Below, in pieces: positions 25,779 to 37,271 of a DNA stretch of 64,000 nt (positions within the stretch are counted from its first letter, which is position 1; each line of letters starts with the position of its first letter). Below the pieces are notes generated by a model. It worked only from the letters and a program-made list of their open reading frames with translations. It did not search any database and had not been told where the DNA came from. The stretch comes from Sphingopyxis bauzanensis (GTDB lineage Bacteria > Pseudomonadota > Alphaproteobacteria > Sphingomonadales > Sphingomonadaceae), in the NCBI RefSeq assembly GCF_002205675.1, contig NZ_NISK01000001.1, positions 1,219,303 to 1,283,302 on the forward strand, written 5' to 3'. Both the position numbers and the translations under genes were made by a program.

Positions 25779-27281
25779 ATGACGATGACCGATCCCGAGC
25801 GTATTCCCGTCATCATCGGTGTCGGACAGGTCAATGATCGTCCCAACGATCCCGATCAAGGGCTGGACTCGCTAGAGCTGATGGTCGCCGCGCTCCGGAT
25901 TGCTGCTGAGGATGCTGGCGTACCGCTGGCCGATCTCGACAGCCTCGCGATCGTCGATCAAATCAGCTTTCACCACCTTGGCAAGCTGTGCGAACCCCTC
26001 GCCGCCGCGATCGGCGCGACGCCTGCGATAAATTACCAATCCGCTGCGCCGCACGGCGACACGCCGGTGCGTCTGCTCAACGAGGCTGCGAACCGCATCG
26101 GCGCCGGCGAGGTCAAACTCGCAGCGATCGTCGGTGCTGAGGCGCTGCGCACCGCCGCGGGCCGCGCCGCCAAGGCCGCCAGCGGCGAGGATAAAAGCTA
26201 TAACGCGATCCGCAAGGTCGCGACGCGGCGCGAGCCAAATTACGCGCAGCTGCACGGGCTGGCTGCGCCGGTCGATGTCTATCCGCTCTACGAGAATGCG
26301 ACGCGCGCCGCGTGGGGTCAGAGCCTGGAAGACGCGCAATTCGAGAGTGCAGAGATCTGGTCACGCTTTTCCGAAGTCGCCGCAGCGCACGAAGGCGCAT
26401 GGATCCGCAAAGCGTCGTCGCCCGAGGACATCCTTCGAGTCGACGAACGCAATCGCCCGATCGCTTTCCCCTATTCAAAACTGATGGTCGCCAATTCGTC
26501 CGTCAATCAAGGCGCAGGCTTCATCGTCGCCAGCCTCGCCGAAGCGTGGCGGCGTGTCATCCCCGAGGACCGGCTGATCTACGTCGGCATGGGCGCGGCG
26601 GCGAAGGAGCCCGCCAGCATCCTCCACCGCGACCGCTACGACGGCAGCGTCAGTATGGAAACGTCGATCACGCGCACCCTCGCACTTAACGGCATGACGG
26701 CGCAGGATTTCGACCATGTCGAACTTTACAGCTGCTTTCCATGCGTGCCGAAAATGGCGCGGCGCATCCTCGGCTGGCCGTGGGACCGCCCCGCGACGGT
26801 GTTCGGCGGGCTGACCTTTGGCGGCGGCCCGATCGCCAACTATATGAGCCACGCCATCGTCTCGATGGTTGATCGGTTGCGCGCCGAGGGTCGCCATGGC
26901 TTTCTGTTCGCCAATGGCGGCTTTGCAACCGACAATCATTGCATTGTTCTCGGGAGGGAGCCGATCGTCGGAGCGAGCTTCCCGCAGGATTTCGACTATC
27001 AGGCCGAAGCCGAGGCAAAACGCGGCGCGGTGCCTGAGTTGACCGAGGACTATGCCGGACCGGCGACGATCGAAAGCTACACGGTGTTCTACGGCCGCGA
27101 TGGGGCGCCAAAGGCGGGTGTTGTCGTTGCGCGCACCCCGGATAGCGCGCGCACGCTCGCGCATGTTGATGTCGCGGATGCAGCGATGGTGGCTTTTCTG
27201 ACGGACGGGACGCGGGAGCCCGTTGGCACAACTGGCCAAGTCGTTGCACTCGAAGAAGGCTTCGGCTGGCGGGCGGACTGA
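25779..27281 (+). CDS. Thiolase-like protein (TLP1 type) without an obvious Cys nucleophile
   Basis: A 500-residue thiolase-fold protein annotated in relatives as acetyl-CoA acetyltransferase. It begins IPVIIGVGQVNDRP, and where thiolases have their Cys-containing N-terminal loop it reads INYQSAAPHGDTPVRLLNEAANRI, with no Cys. The HVELYSCFPCVP segment and GLTFGGGPIANYMSHAI correspond to the C-terminal catalytic loops. The last 70 or so residues (YTVFYGRDGAPKAGVVVAR ...) match the extra C-terminal domain of type-1 thiolase-like proteins. The substrate is unknown. ATG at 25779 is one base after the hydratase stop. Confidence 0.85.
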   Translation: MTMTDPERIPVIIGVGQVNDRPNDPDQGLDSLELMVAALRIAAEDAGVPLADLDSLAIVDQISFHHLGKLCEPLAAAIGATPAINYQSAAPHGDTPVRLLNEAANRIGAGEVKLAAIVGAEALRTAAGRAAKAASGEDKSYNAIRKVATRREPNYAQLHGLAAPVDVYPLYENATRAAWGQSLEDAQFESAEIWSRFSEVAAAHEGAWIRKASSPEDILRVDERNRPIAFPYSKLMVANSSVNQGAGFIVASLAEAWRRVIPEDRLIYVGMGAAAKEPASILHRDRYDGSVSMETSITRTLALNGMTAQDFDHVELYSCFPCVPKMARRILGWPWDRPATVFGGLTFGGGPIANYMSHAIVSMVDRLRAEGRHGFLFANGGFATDNHCIVLGREPIVGASFPQDFDYQAEAEAKRGAVPELTEDYAGPATIESYTVFYGRDGAPKAGVVVARTPDSARTLAHVDVADAAMVAFLTDGTREPVGTTGQVVALEEGFGWRAD

Positions 27282-27296
27282 CGCCGCCCACCCTGT

Positions 27297-27379
27297 TCCG
27301 TTCGCATCCTGCGAAGTCGAGATGCCCATCGGGCGTGTACGGCTTCACGGTGTCTCGACTTTGCGCGACACGAACGGGG
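27297..27379. repeat. Inverted repeat CCGTTCG ... CGAACGG
   Basis: Left CCGTTCGCATCCTGCGAAGTCGAGA and right TCTCGACTTTGCGCGACACGAACGG are inverted copies with a few changes, around about 33 bases. It lies between the convergent thiolase-like and aldehyde dehydrogenase genes. No second copy was noticed in the window. Confidence 0.65.
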
Positions 27380-27399
27380 TTTTGAGCAGCCGCTCGCCA

Positions 27400-28899
27400 T
27401 CAAAGTTCGAAACTCACACCCTGTGCTAGCGGCAACGCATCCGAATAATTGATCGTATTCGTCGCGCGCCGCATATATTGGCGCCAGCTGTCCGACCCGC
27501 TTTCGCGGCCGCCGCCGGTTTCCTTTTCGCCGCCGAACGCCCCGCCGATCTCAGCGCCGCTCGTCCCCAGATTGACGTTCGCGATCCCGCAATCGCTTGC
27601 CGCCAAAAACCGCTCGGCTTCGCGAACATCGGTCGTAAAAATTGCCGATGACAATCCCGCCGCGACATCGTTGTGCAGGTCGATCACCGCATCCAGATCA
27701 TAATAGCGCATCACGTAGAGGATCGGAGCAAAGGTCTCGTCGAGCACCGGCCCGACCTGTCCCGGCATTTCGACCAGCGCGGGCTTCACAAAATAGCTGT
27801 CGCCGTCGCCGACCCGCTCGCCGCCATGAACAACCCCGCCCACAGCCTTCGCTGCCCCCAGCGCCTCTTGCATCATGTCATACGCCGCGCGGTCGATCAG
27901 CGGCCCGACCAGCACCTCATCCTCGAGCGGATTGCCGACGCGCACGCTGCCGTAGGCGCCCTTCAATCGCGCAACAAAGCCGTCATAAATACTGTCATGG
28001 AGGAACAACCGCCGCGTCGTCGTACAACGCTGCCCCGCCGTCCCCATCGCGCCGAACGCCACGCCGCGCAGCGCCAGATCGAGGTCAGCCGATGGCGCGA
28101 CGATCGCGCCATTGTTGCCCCCCAGCTCAAGGATCGCGCGTGCAAATCGCCCCGCAAGCCGAGGCGCCACGCTGCGCCCCATCCGTGTCGATCCGGTCGC
28201 CGACACCAGCGCCACCCGCCGATCGTCGACCAGCGCCTCACCGATCTCGCGCCCGCCGATCAGCAATTGCGACAGCCCCTCGGGCGCATCGCCGAAACGT
28301 GCCGCCGCGCGAGCGAATACCGCCTGCACCGCCAATGCGGCGAGCGGCGTCTTTTCCGACGGTTTCCAAACCACGCTGTTGCCGCACACCAGCGCCAGCG
28401 CGGCATTCCACGCCCACACCGCGACCGGAAAATTGAACGCCGAGATCACGCCGACAACGCCCAGCGGGTGCCAGACCTCCATCATCCGATGCCCCGGCCG
28501 CTCGGTGGCGATGGTCAGGCCATAGAGCTGGCGAGACAGCCCGACCGCGAAGTCGCAGATGTCGATCATCTCTTGCACCTCGCCCGCACTCTCGGACGGG
28601 ATCTTGCCGGCTTCGATCATCACCAGCCGGGCCAGATCATCCTTAGCCGCGCGCAATTCCTCGCCCCACAGCCGCACCAGTTCGCCGCGGCGCGGCGCGG
28701 GAACATGACGCCAGCTGCGGAACGCGGCGCTCGCCCGATCGAGCCGTTCGTCGATCGCCGCAGCATCGACGGTCTGTACCATGCCGAGCTGTTCGCCCGT
28801 CAGTGGCGTCACGGCCGGCATCTTCCCTTCGGTCCAGGCCGCGCGGGAAACCCCCAGCCGGTCGAGCAGATCACCTATCACCTGGCCCAGTTGAACCAT
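27400..28899 (-). CDS. Aldehyde dehydrogenase, ALDH7/antiquitin type
   Basis: A 499-residue NAD-dependent aldehyde dehydrogenase. [10 protein letters not shown] holds the catalytic Glu, [12 protein letters not shown] the catalytic Cys, and [17 protein letters not shown] the cofactor-loop region. The C-terminal [25 protein letters not shown] is characteristic of ALDH7 enzymes (aminoadipate semialdehyde/piperideine-6-carboxylate dehydrogenase) of lysine breakdown. No other lysine-catabolism gene is adjacent. Start ATG 28899 has AAGGGGCGG upstream. It is divergent from the acetyl-CoA synthetase gene across 98 bases. Confidence 0.9.
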   Translation of the reverse strand: MVQLGQVIGDLLDRLGVSRAAWTEGKMPAVTPLTGEQLGMVQTVDAAAIDERLDRASAAFRSWRHVPAPRRGELVRLWGEELRAAKDDLARLVMIEAGKIPSESAGEVQEMIDICDFAVGLSRQLYGLTIATERPGHRMMEVWHPLGVVGVISAFNFPVAVWAWNAALALVCGNSVVWKPSEKTPLAALAVQAVFARAAARFGDAPEGLSQLLIGGREIGEALVDDRRVALVSATGSTRMGRSVAPRLAGRFARAILELGGNNGAIVAPSADLDLALRGVAFGAMGTAGQRCTTTRRLFLHDSIYDGFVARLKGAYGSVRVGNPLEDEVLVGPLIDRAAYDMMQEALGAAKAVGGVVHGGERVGDGDSYFVKPALVEMPGQVGPVLDETFAPILYVMRYYDLDAVIDLHNDVAAGLSSAIFTTDVREAERFLAASDCGIANVNLGTSGAEIGGAFGGEKETGGGRESGSDSWRQYMRRATNTINYSDALPLAQGVSFEL

Positions 28900-28997
28900 A
28901 TTCCGCCCCTTCGTCGGCGCCATCGCGCCTTGCAACTTGTGGCTCGCGGGTTATCGCAGCCAGCAACCGAGTCAAATCGAAAGCGGGAGAAGCAGAC

Positions 28998-30962
<1,965 letters not shown>

Positions 30963-30971
30963 TCTCACCAT

Positions 30972-30997
30972 CGTCATCCCGGACTTGATCGGCGATT
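30972..30997. repeat. Half copy of palindromic repeat family A
   Basis: CGTCATCCCGGACTTGATCGG matches the left arm of family A (see 11541-11613), but the right arm is missing, so this looks like a truncated remnant just downstream of acs. Confidence 0.7.
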
Positions 30998-31035
30998 ATC
31001 CTGGTTAGCTAATGATCGGCAGTCCTCTGTCTTTC

Positions 31036-31138
31036 GCCATGCTGAACTTGTTTCAGCATCCATGGCCTTGCCGTTCTCGCAACGCTGCTCCGATGGAGCG
31101 GGCGGACTGTGGATACTGAAACGAGTTCAGCATGACGG
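31036..31138. repeat. Palindromic repeat family B (CTGAACTTGTTTCAGCATCCATGG)
   Basis: Left CGCCATGCTGAACTTGTTTCAGCATCC pairs with right GGATACTGAAACGAGTTCAGCATGACG. A second copy is at 56386-56491. It occupies the gap between the convergent acs and serine-hydrolase genes. Confidence 0.88.
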
Positions 31139-31181
31139 AGGCTAGAGCAAGCGTGAACTTACACCTGCGAGATTCGTCGAA

Positions 31182-32369
31182 CTATTCCGCCAGCGCCGCG
31201 CACAGCCCGTCGGTCGCCAACGCCACGCGCGATTCCGCCGTTTCGCGATTGACGACGCTGTTCTGCACCTCGCGCGTTTCGGTATTGAACGCCAGCAGGC
31301 TCCCGACCCTCTGATCGGGGCAGAAACTCAGATAGGCGCGAAAGCCGTTCTGGTCGCCATTGTGCCCGACAAACCCCACCGCGGCGCTGCGATCGATGAA
31401 GAAGGACAGGCCGCTCTGCGTCGTCGTCGCCATGCGGCCTTGCGTAAAGTCGTCGCCCGCCGAAATCTGCGGCTGCCACATTTCCTCGAACGATGAGCGC
31501 TTCAACACCCGATCATATTCGGTCGCACGCGCCGGATCGCCGACCAGGAACGCCAGATATTTCGCCATGTCGGGCATTGGCGCGTTGAGCCCACCGTTCG
31601 ACACCGTCACTCCGGTATCGACGTCGAATGGCGCGGCGACCCGCTTGCCATCGCGGATAAAATAGCTGTGCGAGCGATGCGGCAGCAGGTGCGGCGGGGT
31701 GCGGTCGAAATAGCTCGCATGCATCGCCAGCGGCTTCAGGATGTTCTTGTCGATATAGACTTCATAATCCTCGCCCGACAGGCGCTCGATCACCTGTCCC
31801 AGATAGACGATTCGGGGGTTGGAATAGCCGAACCGGCTGCCCGGTTTAAACTCGACCGCGGTATAGGGCAGCATCGCCACCAGCTGCGACCAGCCCGCCG
31901 GCTCGAACGGCTGCCAGTCGCGCGCGCGCCACGGCCATGTCCCGCTGCGAAAGCCCGCGCTGTGGCTCATCAGCTGGCGCAGCGTGATCGCGCCCGTATC
32001 GCCATAGGGATTATGCACCGCCGCGAGTTCGGGGACATATTTGACGATCGGGTCATCGAGCGACAGCAGCCCGCGATCACGCAGCTGCATGATCGCGATC
32101 CCCGTCATCGTCTTGGTGATCGATGCCCAATGATAGATGGTCCGGGCATCGACCGGCACATGAGCGTCGGCATCCTGTTCGCCAAGATGATCGGCCGCGA
32201 CCGTCCGCCCGTCTCGCACGACATAAAAGCTGCTCCCGGCGATATTCGACCGGCGCATTTCGGCGCGATGTCGCTCGCGAAAATCGTGCAGCGCCTTGTC
32301 GAAGCGCGCCTCATCGGCAGCGGCCGGCGTGGCGGTCAAAACAAGCGCAGCAGCAATCCAGCGCGTCAT
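31182..32369 (-). CDS. Serine hydrolase, class C beta-lactamase family
   Basis: A 395-residue exported protein with a signal peptide (MTRWIAAALVLTATPAAADE, cleavage near 19). The active-site tetrad SITK is at residues 83-86 and YSN at 182-184, and HNG occupies the third-motif position near residue 337, as in esterase/DD-peptidase-like relatives rather than KTG-bearing beta-lactamases. It may be a peptidase or esterase. ATG at 32369 follows GGGAGG. It lies 46 bases downstream of the Anbu gene on the same strand, so it may be transcribed with that cluster. Confidence 0.88.
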   Translation of the reverse strand: MTRWIAAALVLTATPAAADEARFDKALHDFRERHRAEMRRSNIAGSSFYVVRDGRTVAADHLGEQDADAHVPVDARTIYHWASITKTMTGIAIMQLRDRGLLSLDDPIVKYVPELAAVHNPYGDTGAITLRQLMSHSAGFRSGTWPWRARDWQPFEPAGWSQLVAMLPYTAVEFKPGSRFGYSNPRIVYLGQVIERLSGEDYEVYIDKNILKPLAMHASYFDRTPPHLLPHRSHSYFIRDGKRVAAPFDVDTGVTVSNGGLNAPMPDMAKYLAFLVGDPARATEYDRVLKRSSFEEMWQPQISAGDDFTQGRMATTTQSGLSFFIDRSAAVGFVGHNGDQNGFRAYLSFCPDQRVGSLLAFNTETREVQNSVVNRETAESRVALATDGLCAALAE

Positions 32370-32415
32370 GGCAATCCCTCCCGGTGTGGTACCCGGGAAC
32401 GGTGGCCGAAGGCGA

Positions 32416-33147
32416 TCAGAAATGAAAGTCGGGAAGCTCGGCGAGCGCGATGCCCAGCGCCTCGGCCCAGCCATTGGCAACGCTGTCGAAATAGGGGTCG
32501 CCGCGTTCGAAGCGCCGTTCGCGCACCGTCGTATAATCGTCGCGCTCGTGGATTTTCAGGTCGATCGGCAGGTCGACCCCGGCGTTGGCGCGGATCGTCG
32601 AGTCGAACGATACGCAGAGGAGCTTGACCGCATCCTCGAACGACATCGCCGGATCATAGGATCGCACGATGATCGGGCGGCCATATTTGGTTTCGCCGAT
32701 CTGGAAAAAGGGATTGTCCTCGCCTGCCTCGATAAAATTGCCCTCGGGATAGATAAGAAACAGCCGCGGCTCGGCGCCCTTGATCTGTCCGCCAATAATC
32801 AGTGAGGCGCGAAAGGGCGATGCCGCCGCCGGTCCTTCGGCATTGTGGCGCATCACGATCTGGCGCAGCGTTTCGCCGACGATTGTCGCGATCTGGAACA
32901 TCGATGGCGCTTCGAGGATCGACGGGTGGCGGTCTTCGGGCGCCTTGGTCCGTTCGTCGAGCAAGCTGACCACCGCCTGCGTCGTCGCCAGATTGCCCGC
33001 CGACATCAACGTGATAACGCGCTCGCCCGGCACGTGCCAGCTGCGCATCTTGCGCACCTGTGCGATGTCGTCGACACCCGCATTGGTGCGGGTGTCCGAC
33101 ATGAACACCAGCCCTTTGTTCAACCGCATGCCAACGCAATAAGTCAT
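32416..33147 (-). CDS. Anbu (proteasome-like Ntn-hydrolase)
   Basis: A 243-residue homologue of Anbu, the bacterial relative of 20S proteasome beta subunits and HslV. The protein starts M-T-Y-C-V-G, so removal of Met would expose Thr as the catalytic N-terminal nucleophile, as in Anbu; the following LNKGLVFMSDTRTNAGVDDIAQVRKMR is the family signature. Anbu forms helical or ring assemblies and is nearly always encoded with an ATP-grasp protein, an alpha-E protein and a transglutaminase, exactly the genes upstream here. Gap to the transglutaminase stop is 48 bases. Confidence 0.93.
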   Translation of the reverse strand: MTYCVGMRLNKGLVFMSDTRTNAGVDDIAQVRKMRSWHVPGERVITLMSAGNLATTQAVVSLLDERTKAPEDRHPSILEAPSMFQIATIVGETLRQIVMRHNAEGPAAASPFRASLIIGGQIKGAEPRLFLIYPEGNFIEAGEDNPFFQIGETKYGRPIIVRSYDPAMSFEDAVKLLCVSFDSTIRANAGVDLPIDLKIHERDDYTTVRERRFERGDPYFDSVANGWAEALGIALAELPDFHF

Positions 33148-33195
33148 CTAATCCCGTATCCCCGCCACGGATCGTCCCGTGTCCCCGCAGCCCGC

Positions 33196-33999
33196 TTATT
33201 GCTGGACCTGCAATTGGACAACCAGATTTTCCTGCGCCGCACCATAACGCATGCCGCGAACCGGGGCGGCGTCGCGATAATCGAGACCGGTGGCGACGCG
33301 GATATAGCGCTGGTCGGGCGAATGACCGTTGCTGACGTCAAACCCGATCCAGCCGATATGATCGAAATGCGCCTCGGCCCACGCATGCGTTGCGTCCTGC
33401 TGCGTCCGGTCGTTCATCATCAGATAGCCCGACACATAGCGCGCCGGATGCCCCAGATGGCGCATCGCGGCGATGAAGATATGCGCATGATCCTGGCACA
33501 CCCCGCCGTCGCTGCCGAGCGCCTGTTCGGCGGTGGTCTCCGCATCGGTAAAGCCGATCCGGTAAGCCAGCCGGTCGATGATCAATGCCGACAGCGCGTG
33601 CGCGCGTTCGATGTCATTGGCGTAATCGCGGCCCAGCTGGGCGGTCAGCGCGCGCACTTGCCGCCCCGCGCGCGTAAGCGGCGTCGGGCGCAGAAAGATC
33701 CACTGCGGCATTGCGCCGCGGTGCGCTCCGATCACCCCGTCCCAGGTTTCGAGCTCGACCGTGCCGTGACAGCGGATCGTGAGTTCGGTCACGCCGCCAT
33801 CGATCGCGATCAGGTCGACGCCATTGCCGTGGTGATCGGTGTAGTGGAGTTGCTGCGCGCCGCCCTCTATATCGATCGCCCAGTCGACGATATGCTGCTG
33901 CCCCGGCCGGTTCTTTGGCGTCAGCTTGAGCTGCTGCAGCGCATATTTGACCGGCGCATCGTAATGATAGCGGGTGATATGTTCGACGCGGAGTTTCAT
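33196..33999 (-). CDS. Transglutaminase-like cysteine peptidase family protein
   Basis: A 267-residue protein with an N-terminal beta domain (MKLRVEHITRYHYDAPV) and a transglutaminase core. The triad reads Cys168 (GGVCQDHAH), His205 (DATHAWAEAHF) and Asp221 (GFDVSNGH). Family members in Anbu clusters are proposed to act as peptidases or amide-bond-forming/cleaving enzymes on a peptide substrate. It overlaps the alpha-E gene by 4 bases. Confidence 0.92.
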   Translation of the reverse strand: MKLRVEHITRYHYDAPVKYALQQLKLTPKNRPGQQHIVDWAIDIEGGAQQLHYTDHHGNGVDLIAIDGGVTELTIRCHGTVELETWDGVIGAHRGAMPQWIFLRPTPLTRAGRQVRALTAQLGRDYANDIERAHALSALIIDRLAYRIGFTDAETTAEQALGSDGGVCQDHAHIFIAAMRHLGHPARYVSGYLMMNDRTQQDATHAWAEAHFDHIGWIGFDVSNGHSPDQRYIRVATGLDYRDAAPVRGMRYGAAQENLVVQLQVQQ

Positions 34000-34937
34000 T
34001 CGACAAAACGATAGTCGCGCTCGACCTGCCGCGCGAGGTTGGCAATATCGCGCAGGAAGCCGGTCACATACTGGTGGAGACCGCCGTCAAAGATCGACTG
34101 GATCGGCGCATTGAGCTTTTCGTGGCTCAGCGCATGCGCCAGCCGCCAGGCGTCGGTCTCTTCGCCATAATGGCGCTGCAGTTGGGCCAGATGATTCTCC
34201 ATCCGCTCGCTGCAAAATGCCAGGCTGCGGGGCATCTGCGGATAAAGGATCAGGAACTCGGCGATCTTCAGCGCGCTGATCTCCGCCCCGTACAGCCAGC
34301 GATAGGCGCGGTGCGCCGACACCGAGCGCAGGATCGTTTCCCACTGCACATTATCGATCGAGGTGCCGATGTGCGCGACCGAAGGCAGCAGCAGATAATA
34401 TTTGACGTCGAGGATCCGCGCGGTGTTGTCGGCGCGTTCCAGATAGGTACCGAGCAGCGCGAAATGATAGCCGTCGTTGCGCAGCATCGTGCCGTTCAGC
34501 GCGCCGCGCACCTGCGCGCTCTGCTGGCGGATCGTCGTCAGCACATCGGGCAGGTCATCCTCGCGCACCTGCCGCTTGAGCAGCGCGGTCAGCGTCATCC
34601 AGCTGGTGTTGACCGCCTCCCATGTCTCGCGCGTCAACGCGGTGCGTGCGGTGCGCGCGTTGTCGCGCGCCTGGCGGATCACCGACAAGATGCTCGACGG
34701 GTTGGCGGGATCGCGGAGCAGGAAATCGATCACCCGCGCCGAGCTGTAGTCGCCATGCGCCGCCTGAAACGCCTGATTGACCCCTGCGGTCACCAGCACC
34801 GATTTCCATTCCGCCGCCGCGGTCTGCGACCGGGTCAGCGCGATGCGGAACCCCGCATCGATCAGGCGCGCATTATTCTCACTGCGCTCGAGGTAGCGCG
34901 CCATCCAGAAGAGGCTGCCTGCGGTCTTGCCCAGCAT
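33996..34937 (-). CDS. Alpha-E domain protein
   Basis: A 313-residue all-helical alpha-E protein: LGKTAGSLFWMARYLERSENNARLIDAGF at the N-terminus and the repeated GTYLERADNTARILDVKYY near residue 170 are the family signatures. These proteins are universally associated with circularly permuted ATP-grasp enzymes and are thought to be partners in peptide modification. ATG at 34937 shares its A with the ATP-grasp stop (TGATG), and the stop overlaps the transglutaminase start, so the four genes are tightly coupled. Confidence 0.92.
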   Translation of the reverse strand: MLGKTAGSLFWMARYLERSENNARLIDAGFRIALTRSQTAAAEWKSVLVTAGVNQAFQAAHGDYSSARVIDFLLRDPANPSSILSVIRQARDNARTARTALTRETWEAVNTSWMTLTALLKRQVREDDLPDVLTTIRQQSAQVRGALNGTMLRNDGYHFALLGTYLERADNTARILDVKYYLLLPSVAHIGTSIDNVQWETILRSVSAHRAYRWLYGAEISALKIAEFLILYPQMPRSLAFCSERMENHLAQLQRHYGEETDAWRLAHALSHEKLNAPIQSIFDGGLHQYVTGFLRDIANLARQVERDYRFVE

Positions 34938-36334
34938 CAGTCTTCCAGTACCCAGGTATCTTTGGTCCCGCCGCCCTGGCTCGAATTGACCACCAGCGAC
35001 CCCCGGGTCATCGCGACCCGCGTTAGCCCCCCAGGGGTGATCGTGATCCCCTGCGGCGACATCAACACGAAGGGTCGCAGATCGACGTGGCGCGGCGCCA
35101 ACCCCTTTTTGGTAAAGATCGGCACCGTCGACAGCGACAGCGTCGGCTGCGCGATATAGTTGCTCGGGTTGGCCTCCAGCTTGGCGCGGAACGCCGCCAG
35201 TTCCTTCTTGCTCGCAGCGGGGCCAACGAGCATTCCGTAGCCGCCCGATCCATGCACCTCTTTGACCACCAGTTCGGGCAGGCGATCGAGCACCTCGCGC
35301 AGATGCTCGGGTTCCGAACAGCGCCACGTCGGCACATTGGGCAGCAGCGCCTTTTCGCCCGTATAAAATTCAATAATGTCAGGCATGTAGCTGTAAAGCG
35401 CCTTGTCATCGGCGATACCGGTGCCGGGCGCGTTGGCAATCGTGATGCCGCCGGCGCGATAGACGTCCCAGATCCCCGGCACGCCCAGCATCGAATCGGG
35501 TCGGAAGTTCAGCGGGTCGAGGAAATCATCGTCGACGCGCCGATAAAGCACGTCGATCGCCTTATACCCCTGCGTCGTGCGCATCGCGACGCGGCCATCA
35601 ACGACGCGCAGGTCATGCCCCTCGACCAGTTCGGCGCCCATATGATCCGCCAGATAACTATGTTCGTAATAGGCGCTGTTGTGAATGCCCGGGGTCAGCA
35701 CCGCGACCGTCGGAGTCCCGCCGCAGGCGGGCGGCGCGCAGGCCGCCAGCGATTTCAGCAGGTTGATCGGATAATCGCTGACCTCACGCACCGGCACTTT
35801 GGCGAACAGCTCAGGAAACATCTGGAGCATCGTTTCGCGATTCTCGAGCATATACGACACCCCCGACGGGGTACGCGCATTGTCCTCGAGCACGTAAAAT
35901 TCATTGGCGCCGGTGCGGACGATGTCGGTGCCGCTGATGTGCGTATAAATGCCGCCGGGCGGATCGAGTCCCATCATCATCGGCAGGAACGCCGCGTTGC
36001 CAGCGATCAGGTCGGTCGGCACCCGGCCAGCGCGCAAAATCTCCTGCCGGTGATAGATGTCGTAGAGAAACGCGTTCAGCGCGCGCACGCGCTGTTCGAT
36101 GCCGCGCGACAGGCGGCGCCATTCGCTGGCTGAGATGATGCGCGGCACGACGTCGAAGGGGATCAGCCGCTCATCGCCATCGACCGCGCCATAGACGTTG
36201 AAGGTGATCCCCGTAGTGCGGAACAGCGCTTCGGCCTGCACCGCCTTGTGTTGGATACGCGCCACATCCTCGGCCTCGAACCACCCGCAATAGTCTCGAT
36301 AGGGCGACCGGGTTTCGCCCTCCTGGCTGTTCAT
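34937..36334 (-). CDS. Circularly permuted ATP-grasp protein
   Basis: A 465-residue circularly permuted ATP-grasp protein (formerly DUF404/DUF407). Visible blocks are GITFNVYG, FDVVPRIISASEWRRLSRGIEQRVRALN, YVLEDNARTPSGVSYMLENR, VLTPGIHNSAYYEHSYLADHMGA and VVKEVHGSGGYGML (ATP-binding loop), then HVDLRPFVL near the end. These enzymes are predicted to ligate amino acids or peptides using ATP. I take the ATG at 36334 (MNSQEGETRSPYRDY); a TTG at 36373 would add 13 residues. First gene of the cluster. Confidence 0.92.
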   Translation of the reverse strand: MNSQEGETRSPYRDYCGWFEAEDVARIQHKAVQAEALFRTTGITFNVYGAVDGDERLIPFDVVPRIISASEWRRLSRGIEQRVRALNAFLYDIYHRQEILRAGRVPTDLIAGNAAFLPMMMGLDPPGGIYTHISGTDIVRTGANEFYVLEDNARTPSGVSYMLENRETMLQMFPELFAKVPVREVSDYPINLLKSLAACAPPACGGTPTVAVLTPGIHNSAYYEHSYLADHMGAELVEGHDLRVVDGRVAMRTTQGYKAIDVLYRRVDDDFLDPLNFRPDSMLGVPGIWDVYRAGGITIANAPGTGIADDKALYSYMPDIIEFYTGEKALLPNVPTWRCSEPEHLREVLDRLPELVVKEVHGSGGYGMLVGPAASKKELAAFRAKLEANPSNYIAQPTLSLSTVPIFTKKGLAPRHVDLRPFVLMSPQGITITPGGLTRVAMTRGSLVVNSSQGGGTKDTWVLED

Positions 36335-36521
36335 TTCGTCAAAGAAGGAAATGCGCCTGCCCTTTCCACGCAACGTGCCAATTCGTACCGCGCCTGATGC
36401 GCCAGTCCGGCGCGGCGTCCCGTGTTCCAGCTGCTGCGTCGCTTGTCAGCTACGTGGCCACCAAGCTTGTAATGCCGATGCTAGCACCGCCGCACGGGAA
36501 GGCAAGGGCACAAAAAAAGCG

Positions 36522-37256
36522 TTAGAAACCAAACAACAGGCGGATCGCGACGACCCCAACCAGCACCGCGGTGAGCCGCCGGATCAGCGCCGCGGGTCCG
36601 CTCTTCACCGCAAGCTGAGTCCCGATGGCGCCGCCGATCAGCACCGCGACCAACAGCGGCCAGTGGCTCGCGACGGCACCGATCATTTCGCTGCCCTTGC
36701 CTTTTAACAACTGACCAGTCAGCCCGAAGAGGCTGTTGACGAGAATGAAGAAGCTCGCAGTCGCCGCGACCGTCCGGGCTTCGGCCCAGCGGATCAGGTG
36801 GAGGATGGGCGCGAGAAAGATGCCGCCGCCGATCCCGACGACCCCCGCAAGAAAACCGAGCGCTGCAGCAATCGGTAGCAACAGCCTGGGCGACAACTGC
36901 TCGGGCTTGGCCTTCTGCGGTTGGATCAGCAGCGCGACCGCCGAGGCAAGCAGTGAAAGGCCAAGCAGGACGACAAGCACCCCCTGCTTCACCGGCGTCA
37001 GTCCGCCGAGAAATGCCAGCGGCGCTGCAACCGCGACGAGCGGCAGCGCCTTTGCCCACGGCATCGCGCCCGACCGCGCAAAGCGGATCGTGCCGCCGCT
37101 GACAACGATGATGTTGCACGCCAGACTGATCGCCGGAACGAGCCCAACCGCGACGCCGCCGAGGAGCAGCAGCGCGGTATAGGTCGACCCGCCACCAAAG
37201 CCGACCGCAGCATAGAGCAGCGCGGTCAAGCCAAAGAGCGCGGCGAGCCCCGTCAT
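36522..37256 (-). CDS. TauE/SafE family sulfite-exporter-type membrane protein
   Basis: A 244-residue membrane protein with about eight helices and the duplicated signature of the TSUP/TauE family: GFGGGSTYTALLLLGG near the N-terminus and GVVGIGGGIFLAPIL in the second half. Members move sulfite, sulfonates or other small anions. Its neighbours give no substrate clue. It is 15 bases from the secA stop and may be transcribed after secA. Confidence 0.9.
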   Translation of the reverse strand: MTGLAALFGLTALLYAAVGFGGGSTYTALLLLGGVAVGLVPAISLACNIIVVSGGTIRFARSGAMPWAKALPLVAVAAPLAFLGGLTPVKQGVLVVLLGLSLLASAVALLIQPQKAKPEQLSPRLLLPIAAALGFLAGVVGIGGGIFLAPILHLIRWAEARTVAATASFFILVNSLFGLTGQLLKGKGSEMIGAVASHWPLLVAVLIGGAIGTQLAVKSGPAALIRRLTAVLVGVVAIRLLFGF

Positions 37257-37271
37257 CGCGTCAGAGCAGAA

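Noticed and set aside
24269-25846. Long minus-strand frame opposite the aldolase and hydratase genes
   Set aside because: Composition is that of an antisense shadow, and both plus-strand genes have clear family matches.
36335-36521. Terminator between the ATP-grasp and TauE/SafE genes
   Set aside because: An A-run (about 36510) is present, but I found no GC-rich stem next to it in the right orientation.
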